Shown piece after piece: positions 43,855-52,238 of a stretch of DNA of 64,000 nucleotides. The notes under the pieces are model-generated. The model had not been told where the DNA came from. It worked only from the letters and a program-made list of their open reading frames with translations, and made no database searches. Positions within the stretch are counted from its first letter, which is position 1; each line of letters begins with the position of its first letter. The position numbers and the translations under genes are program-made. The DNA is from Nitrospira sp. (GTDB lineage: Bacteria; Nitrospirota; Nitrospiria; Nitrospirales; Nitrospiraceae), in the NCBI GenBank assembly GCA_018242765.1, contig JAFEBH010000005.1:1-64000 (forward strand), written 5' to 3'.

Positions 43855-44514
43855 GTGTTCCACGTGGAACAACGTGGGGTACTCGGGCATCTCCTCCAGG
43901 AAAGCTCCAAAATAATTGGCGTCACAATTGAGCCAGACCAAACTCGACTCTTTCTGGTATACCTGGAACAACTTAAGACTTGGAATCAATCCTTCAATCT
44001 CACTGCAATCACCAAAGATGAAGAAATCATTGTCAAACATTTCATAGATTCATTAGCTGCGCTACAAGCTGTCAATATGGAGCCGGGATCTCGTGTTCTT
44101 GATATTGGAACAGGGGCAGGTTTTCCAGGGATTCCTTTAAAGATCGTACGACCAGACCTTTGCATGACGTTGATTGAGCCAGCTCACAAAAAATCAGCCT
44201 TTCTGCATTTCATTGTGGGGCTCTTACGATTAAAAAATGTTGATGTCTTTCAGGGAACAGTAGAGTTATTCCGCAGTACACAACGTTCTGCAATCCTCTA
44301 TGATTACCTCACAACCCGCGCACTAAACCCATCTTTCATCTTTCAGAAGACACATGATCTTCTATGCGAATGTGGCAAAGCGATCATTTACTCAGCAAAG
44401 CCATTTGATAAAAACTCGTTTCCAGAAGGTTGGAATTTTGTGAGTGACTACACATTTCAACTACCACATGCCCATGGATCTAGAACTATTTCAGTATTCT
44501 CACATTGTTCGTGA
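43855..44514 (+). CDS. rsmG: 16S rRNA (guanine-527-N7) methyltransferase RsmG
   Basis: 219 residues with the SAM site VLDIGTGAGFPGIPLKIVRP (about 82-101), preceded by NLTAI and HFIDSL. It methylates G527 of 16S rRNA. The proposed GTG start is part of a 16-bp parS palindrome that encodes the first residues FHVEQ, so the partition site and the coding sequence overlap. The gene lies between mnmG and parA, the common origin-proximal order. An internal start is conceivable but none has a better ribosome binding site. Confidence 0.92.
   Translation: MFHVEQRGVLGHLLQESSKIIGVTIEPDQTRLFLVYLEQLKTWNQSFNLTAITKDEEIIVKHFIDSLAALQAVNMEPGSRVLDIGTGAGFPGIPLKIVRPDLCMTLIEPAHKKSAFLHFIVGLLRLKNVDVFQGTVELFRSTQRSAILYDYLTTRALNPSFIFQKTHDLLCECGKAIIYSAKPFDKNSFPEGWNFVSDYTFQLPHAHGSRTISVFSHCS
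43856..43871. promoter_or_regulatory. parS: parS centromere site 1
   Basis: TGTTCCACGTGGAACA is a perfect 16-bp palindrome and matches the bacterial parS consensus (TGTTNCACGTGNAACA). ParB binds such sites to load the partition complex. It overlaps the first codons of rsmG, about 0.7 kb before parA. Confidence 0.93.
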
Positions 44515-44529
44515 TGCATCCTCTCTTGT

Positions 44530-44545
44530 CGTTCCACGTGGAACA
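44530..44545. promoter_or_regulatory. parS: parS centromere site 2
   Basis: CGTTCCACGTGGAACA has the perfect 14-bp core GTTCCACGTGGAAC with one mismatch at the outermost base. It lies between rsmG and parA, 24 bp before the parA start, so ParB bound here could also influence parAB transcription. Confidence 0.9.
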
Positions 44546-44568
44546 TAATTTGAGCTAGGAGTTTTCTA

Positions 44569-45345
44569 GTGGGAAGAATCATAGCAGTTGCCAATCAGAA
44601 AGGCGGGGTTGGAAAGACAACCACTGCTATCAATCTCTCAACAGCGGTTGCCCTTGAAGGAAAGGCTGTGCTGCTGATTGATATTGATCCACAAGGAAAT
44701 GCGACAAGCGGGCTAGGAATTGATCAGAGAACGCTGAAATGGAGCACCTATAGCTGCCTGGTCAAAAACAGCACGATTCAGGAATCCATCATCGAAACAT
44801 CAATTTCTGGGCTCACCCTGTTGCCGGCCAATGCCGACCTTGCTGGCGCTGAGGTTGAATTAGCTAATCTAGAAGGTCGTGAGAGCCATTTACGATCATT
44901 ACTTACTGGAATTCGAGACAAATACGATTTTGTCTTTCTTGACTGTCCACCTGCACTTGGCATCCTTACCATCAATGCGCTCACGGCAGCCAATTCCGTG
45001 CTCATACCAGTTCAATGTGAATACTATGCAATGGAAGGCTTGACCCGACTCATCGGAAGCATCGACCTTGTCCGTCAATCCTATAATCCAGGCTTGGAGA
45101 TTGAGGGTATTGCATTGACGATGTTTGACTCGCGAATCAGTCTATCTAGGCAAGTGGCAGACCAAGTACGTTCTCATTTCACACACAAGGTGTACCAGGC
45201 CGTAATCCCCCGCAATGTCGCACTTGCAGAAGCGCCCAGTTATGGCCGTCCAGGGATCTTGTACAACATGGCATCCTCTGGGTCTCAATCATACGTATCA
45301 TTAGCTAAGGAGTTTATAGTCCATGGGGAAAAAGGCCCTCGGTAA
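44569..45345 (+). CDS. parA: chromosome partitioning ATPase ParA (Soj)
   Basis: 258 residues starting at GTG after TAGGAG. The deviant Walker A KGGVGKTTT is at about 11-19, with DIDPQGNATSG, DCPPALG and the rest of the MinD/ParA fold. It lacks the N-terminal helix-turn-helix of plasmid ParA proteins, as chromosomal Soj proteins do. It moves ParB-parS complexes during segregation. Its end overlaps parB by 23 nt. Confidence 0.95.
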   Translation: MGRIIAVANQKGGVGKTTTAINLSTAVALEGKAVLLIDIDPQGNATSGLGIDQRTLKWSTYSCLVKNSTIQESIIETSISGLTLLPANADLAGAEVELANLEGRESHLRSLLTGIRDKYDFVFLDCPPALGILTINALTAANSVLIPVQCEYYAMEGLTRLIGSIDLVRQSYNPGLEIEGIALTMFDSRISLSRQVADQVRSHFTHKVYQAVIPRNVALAEAPSYGRPGILYNMASSGSQSYVSLAKEFIVHGEKGPR

Positions 45346-46171
45346 AGGACTCGACGCGCTCTTGCCTTCCGCCAAGTTGAACAGGACCGAAGAGATGGCC
45401 GATGTGCAACGAATTCCTGTTGCCCAAATCGTGCCAAATCGTTACCAGCCACGCCACACATTCCTCCAGCAAGAGCTCGCAGAGCTGACCGCCTCCATTA
45501 AGGAAAGCGGGGTCATTCAGCCCATTATGGTGCGACGGAAGGGAGATGGCGTGTATGAATTGATCGCTGGAGAACGGCGCTGGCGCGCTTCCAAAGACGC
45601 TGGGTTGGCCGTTATTCCGGCGGTGATTAAGAATTGTACGGATCAGGAGGCCTTACTCCTTGCCTTAGTAGAAAATCTCCAGCGTGAAGATCTCAACCCG
45701 ATGGAAACAGCCCGGGCCTATTCCAGAATGATGAAAGAGTTTGGTCTTACACAAGAAGCCGTTGCCAGCAAGGTAGGCCGTGATCGCTCTTCCGTGGCTA
45801 ACTTTATCCGTCTAACCCATCTCCATCCTGATCTACAGCTCCTTGTCGAAGACGGAACCCTTTCCACGGGTCATGCCAAGGCGCTTCTTAGTCTCTCCAC
45901 GCCGGAAGCCCAACTCCGGATTGCAAAACTGGTAGCATCGTCACGCCTATCGGTTCGTGAGACTGAGAAACTCGTGGAACAAGCCATCATTGGGAAAAAA
46001 TCCATCGCTCGGACCACTCGCACCCCTCAATGGAGCGACCTGGAGGACAGATTACAAAAACGTCTTGGAACCAAGGTGACCATCCACCCCCAGGGTCAGG
46101 GAGGTAAGCTCATAATCCACTATTTCTCCGCAGATGAACTCGATGGTGTTGTCGAAGCTCTGTTGGGATAA
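45323..46171 (+). CDS. parB: chromosome partitioning protein ParB (Spo0J)
   Basis: 282 residues. The N-terminal CTPase domain has IVPNRYQPRHTF and the GERRWRAS motif (about 78-85). A helix-turn-helix (LTQEAVASKVGRDRSSVANF) binds parS, and a C-terminal dimerisation part follows. Start at the ATG inside the end of parA. Two parS sites lie within 1.5 kb upstream. Confidence 0.95.
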   Translation: MGKKALGKGLDALLPSAKLNRTEEMADVQRIPVAQIVPNRYQPRHTFLQQELAELTASIKESGVIQPIMVRRKGDGVYELIAGERRWRASKDAGLAVIPAVIKNCTDQEALLLALVENLQREDLNPMETARAYSRMMKEFGLTQEAVASKVGRDRSSVANFIRLTHLHPDLQLLVEDGTLSTGHAKALLSLSTPEAQLRIAKLVASSRLSVRETEKLVEQAIIGKKSIARTTRTPQWSDLEDRLQKRLGTKVTIHPQGQGGKLIIHYFSADELDGVVEALLG

Positions 46172-46331
46172 TACCAGGTACAAACCTGCCCCCTCCCCGC
46201 CTTAACAGCAATATTTTCCACATCTCTCCTCAACCGCTAAATATCTCACACAGACCAGCCGATATGAGACATAACGGCACCGCACGGGTTGATCTGGCAG
46301 GGGCCGCCACATTGTGAGAGGAGGCGATCGT

Positions 46332-46823
46332 ATGTGGAAGGATAAGCAAGACGGTAGGCGCACTGATGACAACGACCTCGATGCCATAAGCTCGGCCCTT
46401 GATTCCCCACGACCGGAGACCGGCCAAGACGTCAGTGCCTTCGTCGGGAAAGGGGTCGTATTCAAGGGCACCATTACTTATAACGGAACCGTCAGGATCG
46501 ATGGGACTCTTGAGGGAGAAATCCATACGGACGGCATCTTACTAGTAGGCGAGGATGCCGTTCTCAATGCCAAAGTCACAGCCGGCACTATCGTGTGTAA
46601 GGGTAAAATCACTGGAGATATCACTGCACGTGAAAAGATGAAACTACGAGCTCCAGCCGTGATCAACGGAGGGGTCGTGACTCCGATGCTCTCGATGGAA
46701 GAAGGTGTCTTATTCAACGGAACATTGGAGATGGAACAACAAGCCCGTCCCGTGCACAAAGAGCCTCCGCTTCATGCCGTTGGCACCGGTACCGAACCAC
46801 CAGTTCGGAGGCTCACCGTCTAG
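46332..46823 (+). CDS. bactofilin 1
   Basis: 163 residues. The central bactofilin domain (about residues 30-130) is the right-handed beta helix typical of these polymer-forming cytoskeletal proteins, seen here as repeats such as GTVRIDGTLEGEIHTDGILL and GKITGDITARE. Flanks are disordered and charged. The ATG at 46332 has GAGAGGAGG 7 nt upstream, better than the in-frame GTG at 46314. It lies about 160 bp after parB and is paired with a second bactofilin. Confidence 0.9.
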   Translation: MWKDKQDGRRTDDNDLDAISSALDSPRPETGQDVSAFVGKGVVFKGTITYNGTVRIDGTLEGEIHTDGILLVGEDAVLNAKVTAGTIVCKGKITGDITAREKMKLRAPAVINGGVVTPMLSMEEGVLFNGTLEMEQQARPVHKEPPLHAVGTGTEPPVRRLTV

Positions 46824-46945
46824 CTGAATACGACACGGAGTGATGAGCGAGGGACACTCGTTGCAATCGAGGGAGCCGCCTCGCTCATGTGCCAGGTTCG
46901 TCACCGTCCCGTCATCGGTCTTGTCACAAGGAGCAGAGAGCGCTC

Positions 46946-47389
46946 ATGTGGTCCATCGGAGAAAAACAGGGGACCGACGCCATTCCTAATGAAAACTTTA
47001 CTTTCCTCAGCAAGGGTGTCGACTTTAGGGGCATCCTGAATTTTGATGGCACCATCCGCATAGACGGTCGAGTGGAAGGAGAAATCAACACCAGCGGAAC
47101 CCTCATTATCGGGGAACAAGCAATCATTAAGGGGGTGATCTCTGCAGGAACTTTGATCACTAGCGGCAAGGTCAACGCCACCATCACAGCGACCGAAAAA
47201 ATTCAAATTCAAAAACCTGGCATCCTCATCGGCGATATCCGTACACCCGGTATCTCCATCGAAGATGGGGCTCATTTCCATGGGATGTGCGATATGGGGG
47301 CGCATAAATGGGTGGAAGAGCAGACCGCGCCTAAAAGCGGTCATGACACCGCACCTTATCGCGGGAAGGCTCGTTCACCCAGTCTCTAG
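46946..47389 (+). CDS. bactofilin 2
   Basis: 147 residues with the same beta-helix core (KGVDFRGILNFDGTIRIDGR, then VEGEINTSGTLIIGEQ), clearly a paralogue of the gene just upstream but with different ends. The ATG at 46946 follows AAGGAGCAGAGAG; the open frame from 46889 adds unlikely residues. Bactofilins assemble without nucleotide and place wall enzymes or chromosome-partition proteins in other bacteria, so the position beside parAB may be meaningful. Confidence 0.88.
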   Translation: MWSIGEKQGTDAIPNENFTFLSKGVDFRGILNFDGTIRIDGRVEGEINTSGTLIIGEQAIIKGVISAGTLITSGKVNATITATEKIQIQKPGILIGDIRTPGISIEDGAHFHGMCDMGAHKWVEEQTAPKSGHDTAPYRGKARSPSL

Positions 47390-47637
47390 TCAGCATTGGT
47401 CATCGCCGTTCGCCATGAACCCGTATGGCCCATAACACCCCGGGACATATCGCGTCTATCTCGCGAGAAGGAACCGTCTACGCTCTTCCTGTTTTCGCTT
47501 CACGCTTCATCGATCAGCAGGGGCACGACCGCCGCGCGAGGCTTATACTCGCAGGAGTGTATCGCCAATTGTCATAAAAACATGTCGATAATAATGTGGT
47601 AGCCCTTTCCCCTGGACCATCGGTACAATGCCCTCCT

Positions 47638-48726
47638 ATGACTCGAAAGTCTGTTCTGTTAGGCATGAGTGGCGGAGTGGATAGCTCCGTCGCCGCATCG
47701 TTACTCGTCCGCCAAGGCTATGACGTCCATGGCGTGACTCTTCAGGTGTGGGAGCATGAGGATGAATCAGTCGCCACGTCAAAAAAGTGGCAAGAACGCG
47801 GCTGTTGCAAGGTTGGCCTCGCGCGCCATGTTGCGAAACTTCTTGGTATTTCCCACGAGGTCATTGATGCCCGACAATCATTTCGTCATGCCGTCATTGA
47901 CGACTTCGTCCAATCCTATACCACCGGCACAACACCCAACCCTTGTGTCCGTTGCAATGAACGGGTCAAGATTCATACCCTCATAGACCTCGCACGACAA
48001 CGTACCTTCGACTATGTGGCAACTGGCCACTATGCACGCGTACATGACCACCGCGGCTTCGCTGTCCTCTCACGCTCAGCTGATCTACGAAAGGACCAAA
48101 CGTATTTTCTGTATCGTGTACGGTCGGAATGGTTGCCCCGCCTCCTCTTTCCATTGGGAGAGCTCGAGAAAACCATTGTCTGGAAAGAAGCAGAGGCCCT
48201 GGGTCTTCCAGTGGACGAGCTCAAGGAAAGCCAGGAAATCTGTTTTGTGAGTCAGGGGGATTATCGAACCTTCATCGAGCACGAAACACCGACTGCAAGG
48301 AAACCAGGATTGTTCATTGACCAGGAGGGTCGTCCACTGGGTCAGCATGACGGGATCGCCTTCTATACACCTGGCCAGCGCCGAGGTCTTGGTATCGCCG
48401 CAGGACACCGCCTCTATGTTCATCACGTCCACCCAACAACCAATACGGTCGTGCTCGGACCCGAGGAATTGATGCACTCAGAATGTGTCGTCACCGACCT
48501 GAATCTATTTGCTCCCGGTTTCCCATCCGTCAGTGCAAAGGTCAGCGTGAAAGTTCGCTATGCAACTCCCCCCACACAGGCAACCCTCACCGCATTAGAC
48601 TCATCAGCACTACACATCCAGTTTCACCAACCACAACGAACCTTAAGCCCGGGGCAATCAGCCGTCTTCTATGATGGGGACGATGTCCTGGGTGGCGGGA
48701 TCATCCAGCTGTTCCCGCACTCGTAA
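47638..48726 (+). CDS. mnmA: tRNA-specific 2-thiouridylase MnmA
   Basis: 362 residues. The PP-loop GMSGGVDSSVAA (about 8-19), the catalytic cysteine in NPCVRCNERVK, GHYARV, the second cysteine in SQEICFV and the C-terminal barrel mark MnmA. It adds sulfur to wobble uridine 34 of Lys, Glu and Gln tRNAs. The start at 47638 (MTRKSVLLGMSGG) fits the family; the frame is open from 47596. Together with mnmE and mnmG the window has three wobble-uridine enzymes. Confidence 0.95.
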   Translation: MTRKSVLLGMSGGVDSSVAASLLVRQGYDVHGVTLQVWEHEDESVATSKKWQERGCCKVGLARHVAKLLGISHEVIDARQSFRHAVIDDFVQSYTTGTTPNPCVRCNERVKIHTLIDLARQRTFDYVATGHYARVHDHRGFAVLSRSADLRKDQTYFLYRVRSEWLPRLLFPLGELEKTIVWKEAEALGLPVDELKESQEICFVSQGDYRTFIEHETPTARKPGLFIDQEGRPLGQHDGIAFYTPGQRRGLGIAAGHRLYVHHVHPTTNTVVLGPEELMHSECVVTDLNLFAPGFPSVSAKVSVKVRYATPPTQATLTALDSSALHIQFHQPQRTLSPGQSAVFYDGDDVLGGGIIQLFPHS

Positions 48727-48852
48727 GCGAAGCCGTTCTTCTTGACTTGTGCCCGAATCTTCATATAGCCTTTGAAAAGCCCACTGTACGATTCCACTGC
48801 AATGTCGTCATGGCATCGGCAGATGAATCGACGTCTTTCATCTGAGGGAATC

Positions 48853-49137
48853 ATGTTTGGCTCATTTGGTTGGATGGAACTCCTCCTGATCCTGATTATT
48901 GTGCTGATCATTTTCGGTGCAGGGAAACTGCCCCAATTGGGGGAGGGACTCGGTAAAGCGATCAAGGGGTTTAAGAAATCCGTTCATGAGGCTGATGCCA
49001 TCGATGTCACACCAGGGGAACAGCCTTCACAGGGCGAGCCTCAGGTTGCCTCTTCGGCCCACGCCAGTGTGCAAGCTGAAACAAATCCATCGCCCAGACC
49101 TGCAACGACCCAACCTAGTCAGGTGAAACAAGGCTGA
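48853..49137 (+). CDS. tatA: twin-arginine translocase subunit TatA
   Basis: 94 residues. One membrane helix (MELLLILIIVLIIFGAG) is followed by the amphipathic hinge KLPQLGEGLGKAIKGFKKSV and a Pro/Gln/Ser-rich soluble tail. The ATG at 48853 has GAGGGAA upstream. TatA forms the pore that exports folded proteins such as the Tat-signal NxrA in this window. A second member follows 65 bp later; tatC is not in the window. Confidence 0.88.
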   Translation: MFGSFGWMELLLILIIVLIIFGAGKLPQLGEGLGKAIKGFKKSVHEADAIDVTPGEQPSQGEPQVASSAHASVQAETNPSPRPATTQPSQVKQG

Positions 49138-49202
49138 AAGCCCACCCCTGGTGGATGAACAAATGACGGGGCGCCGTCGGACGACTACCGCAATAACCAA
49201 CC

Positions 49203-49502
49203 ATGTTTGGACTGGGTGCAAGCGAGATCCTCATAATTTTGATTATCGCCTTTCTCCTGTTTGGACCCAAAGAGCTCCCAGAAGTTGGTCGCCAAGTCGG
49301 CAAAGCGATCAAAGGCTTTAAAGATACGGCTGAGGATCTCCGCAAGTCCGTCGAGCCGGAGCTCAACCTGATTCAGCAGGAAGTCAAAATGGTCGAGCAA
49401 GACCTTCACGCTTCTCTCAAAGAAGCCGAAGAAGAAATCACGGCCGAGCCAAAAGCAGCAGAGACAAGTCCAGCAACATCACCTAAGACTGGCCCTATTT
49501 GA
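49203..49502 (+). CDS. TatA/TatB family protein, probably TatB
   Basis: 99 residues with one membrane helix (EILIILIIAFLLFGPKELPEVGR) and a longer, acidic, helical tail. The glutamate near the start (GASEILII) and the GPKELPE hinge resemble TatB, the substrate-receptor subunit, but small TatB and TatA proteins are hard to separate by sequence. It is encoded directly after TatA. Confidence 0.78.
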   Translation: MFGLGASEILIILIIAFLLFGPKELPEVGRQVGKAIKGFKDTAEDLRKSVEPELNLIQQEVKMVEQDLHASLKEAEEEITAEPKAAETSPATSPKTGPI

Positions 49503-49745
49503 CCAGATAGGATCAGGCCTTCTCATCACCCACTAATAAGGAGAAAGACAGCCCAACACCGCCATCTCGCAGGTTCGCGCTCATCATGATCTTCGTGATA
49601 ATAGTCGTGTAGCCTGACCTAGCTGTTCTCCCCGTCTGGTTCGCACTCTAACCTTTGGGATCCGAGGCAGCACCCAATTGACCGCACAACGGGAATACTT
49701 TGGTGGTATCTGCTGTCTCACTCTAGCAAGGAGAAACCGCAGAGC

Positions 49746-51440
49746 ATGGAAACGCAGAAGAAGTCTGGAGATGGGAAACGAGCCTTCGTACAGTTTCTGA
49801 CACTGCTGTGGCTTATCGGAAGTTATGCGACAGCGCAGGCTGCGTTCCAACTCCCAGAGGGAGAGAAAATCACAAACCCTATCGTCATCGGGCGAGGCAT
49901 TCCACAAAAAGAGAACTATGAAGCCTTTGATCCAAAGATCGGTCGAAATTTCGACCTAAAAAATCTCTGGATGCGGGCCGACATGCGCGTCAGGCCAGAG
50001 TACCGGACCAATGTCTGCTTCGGGGGTGGTATTGGAGCCGCTGGACAATGTAACGCGCCCGGTCTCATCGCCAATAACCTTCCAGGCAAGGCAAACGACC
50101 AGTTCGTACAACAGATGATCCGGCTGGGTATTGGGTACGATCTTTCACCGGACGTCAATTTTTACCTGGAGTTCATCGATTCAAGAACCTGGGGCGGAAA
50201 TGGCACACCCATCGGTGCGAATGGTGCAGGAAATAATGGAGACCCGGCAATTCATACCTGTGGATCTACTCCCGCGAACGGGAGACCTACCTGTACTCTC
50301 GGAATCCGAGCCGGTTACATGTTGATCCGTAACTTTGCGGGTGTTCAAGGATTGGGACTCAAGGCTGGTCGGCAATACCTTGTTTTCGGAGACCAAAGCC
50401 TCTTCGGCCACTTCGATTGGGCCAATACCGGCTGGTCATTTGATGGGGTAATGCTGCAGTACACAACCAGCTTCATGGACACGCACCTAGGTTGGTTTCG
50501 TACAGCAGAAACAGATCTATTGCAAGGGGCCACTCTTGGAAGCGGCGGACCCAATATAGGCGGAACCGGCCAGGCAAAAAATGCGGCTGGCGATGCCGAT
50601 TTTATAATTTTATACAATCAAATCAAGGCAGTACCCGGCTTTCTCATCGAGCCCTTCTACATTTATTATAAAAGCAACCTCGGAGGGGGCGATGTCTCCT
50701 TCCAAGGACTGGGAACTCCCAAGCACGGCAATCAGACCCGCCATGTCATCGGAAATCGTATTGCCATGAAAAAAAGTTACTTCGATTTCTCGAGCGAGGT
50801 AGTCTACCAATTCGGCCAGATGGGTGACACGGCTGCCGAAGCCAGCGGCCTTTGTGGCGACCCCGGTGGGGAAGGAAAATGTCTGCACATCAATGCGTGG
50901 GCCACCAGAAACTGGATTGGTTATACGGCATTTAACTTGCCGGGTAAGCCTCGCATCGCCTTCAATTTTGACTACGCCTCAGGCGATGGTCGCGCGAATT
51001 GTACGTTATCAAACGGCGCATACGGAGCGTGTAAGACGGCCAACACCTTTGAGAACTTTTTCCCGACAAACCACATCCATATGGGATATATGGATGTCAT
51101 GGGATGGAAAAATATGATGAGCTTTTCCGGAAACTTCCAGGCTCGTTTGTCTCCGGATGATCACATCGAAGTGTGGTACACCAACCTCCATCTTGCCAAT
51201 GCGAAAGACAATTGGTATCGAGCAAGTCAGGGCGTCTATGTCTTTTCGCAACCAGGCAATACCAAGACTCACATCGGTGACGAGATAGATTTTGCGTGGA
51301 CACATTTCTTCATGCACGGAATGGTTGCCTTTCAAACCGGATACGGCCACCTCTTTCCTGGATCGTATATTGCGCACAATCTCGGGCGTCGAGCAGTCGG
51401 TCAAGACTGGGCCTATGCCCAGCTCTGGATTAACTTCTGA
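49746..51440 (+). CDS. outer-membrane beta-barrel protein, alginate-export/porin-like
   Basis: 564 residues with a signal peptide (FLTLLWLIGSYATAQAAF, to about residue 37). The rest is rich in aromatic and glycine residues with alternating strands (LWMRADMRVRPEYR, FYLEFIDSRTWGG, WAYAQLWINF at the C-terminus with a terminal phenylalanine), the plan of a large barrel of the alginate-export family. Four or more cysteines in the loops (for example HTCGSTPANGRPTC) are unusual for a porin. Substrate unknown. It ends 137 bp from the convergent thrH gene. Confidence 0.75.
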   Translation: METQKKSGDGKRAFVQFLTLLWLIGSYATAQAAFQLPEGEKITNPIVIGRGIPQKENYEAFDPKIGRNFDLKNLWMRADMRVRPEYRTNVCFGGGIGAAGQCNAPGLIANNLPGKANDQFVQQMIRLGIGYDLSPDVNFYLEFIDSRTWGGNGTPIGANGAGNNGDPAIHTCGSTPANGRPTCTLGIRAGYMLIRNFAGVQGLGLKAGRQYLVFGDQSLFGHFDWANTGWSFDGVMLQYTTSFMDTHLGWFRTAETDLLQGATLGSGGPNIGGTGQAKNAAGDADFIILYNQIKAVPGFLIEPFYIYYKSNLGGGDVSFQGLGTPKHGNQTRHVIGNRIAMKKSYFDFSSEVVYQFGQMGDTAAEASGLCGDPGGEGKCLHINAWATRNWIGYTAFNLPGKPRIAFNFDYASGDGRANCTLSNGAYGACKTANTFENFFPTNHIHMGYMDVMGWKNMMSFSGNFQARLSPDDHIEVWYTNLHLANAKDNWYRASQGVYVFSQPGNTKTHIGDEIDFAWTHFFMHGMVAFQTGYGHLFPGSYIAHNLGRRAVGQDWAYAQLWINF

Positions 51441-51577
51441 CGGAACGTTGAGAATCTTCTTCGCACAATCGGGCTCCCCAAATACTTGTTATAGGGGCCT
51501 GCGGACTCGTCTATGCGAGCTGTGATAGGAAGGGGGACATGCGGTCACTTCGTCCAGGCTCTATTCGCCGGCACTCC

Positions 51578-52198
51578 TCAGACTGAGAAACATCCAATGT
51601 TGAGAAGATGCTCCTGAAGTTCTCCGTACGTCTGGGTTACTGAAAATGCGGGGAACTCTTTCGGCAGGTGGTCAGGTGGTCGGAAGAACAATCCTTTATC
51701 AGCTTCACCTAACATCCCGATGTCATTGTACGAATCCCCCGCGGCCACGGTAAAGAAATTCAGCGCCTTCAGTGAGGCCACTGCGTGCTTCTTGGGGTTC
51801 TGCATTCGCATGTGGTAATTCACAATCCGGCCATGCAGATCAATGTCGAGTTGATTACAAAAAATCGTAGGGTACCCCAGCTGTCGCATAAGCGGCTGAG
51901 CAAACTGATAAAAGGTGTCAGATAGAATGATGACCTGGCTACGGTCTCTGAGCCAATTCAAAAAGGCAACAGCCCCATCCAATGGCCCCATCTCAGCGAT
52001 GACCGCTTGAATCTCGCTGATTTTCAGGCCGTGCTTATCAAGAATTCCTAACCGTTGCTTCATGAGTTGGTCATAATCCGGCATCTCCCGGGTCGTCATC
52101 TTCAATTCATCGATCCCTGTCTTCAGCGCAACATTGATCCAGATTTCAGGAACGAGGACACCTTCCAAATCTAAACATACGACAACGGGCTTCTGCAT
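51578..52198 (-). CDS. thrH: phosphoserine phosphatase / homoserine phosphotransferase ThrH
   Basis: 206 residues of the HAD superfamily: motif I VCLDLEGVLVPE (D10, with Glu at the position usually taken by the second Asp), motif II IILSDTF and motif IV AAGDSYNDIGMLGEAD. The DLEG variant and the length fit ThrH, which dephosphorylates phosphoserine and can transfer phosphate to homoserine. It probably supplies serine. It stands alone, convergent with the porin gene. Confidence 0.88.
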   Translation of the reverse strand: MQKPVVVCLDLEGVLVPEIWINVALKTGIDELKMTTREMPDYDQLMKQRLGILDKHGLKISEIQAVIAEMGPLDGAVAFLNWLRDRSQVIILSDTFYQFAQPLMRQLGYPTIFCNQLDIDLHGRIVNYHMRMQNPKKHAVASLKALNFFTVAAGDSYNDIGMLGEADKGLFFRPPDHLPKEFPAFSVTQTYGELQEHLLNIGCFSV

Positions 52199-52238
52199 GC
52201 CTTCTCCCCTCTTAAGCGGGCTCCAGCGTCTGACACGA

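Noticed and set aside
46205..46220. TTTTCCACA as a DnaA box near parB
   Set aside because: A single imperfect box with no neighbours is expected by chance and does not mark an origin.
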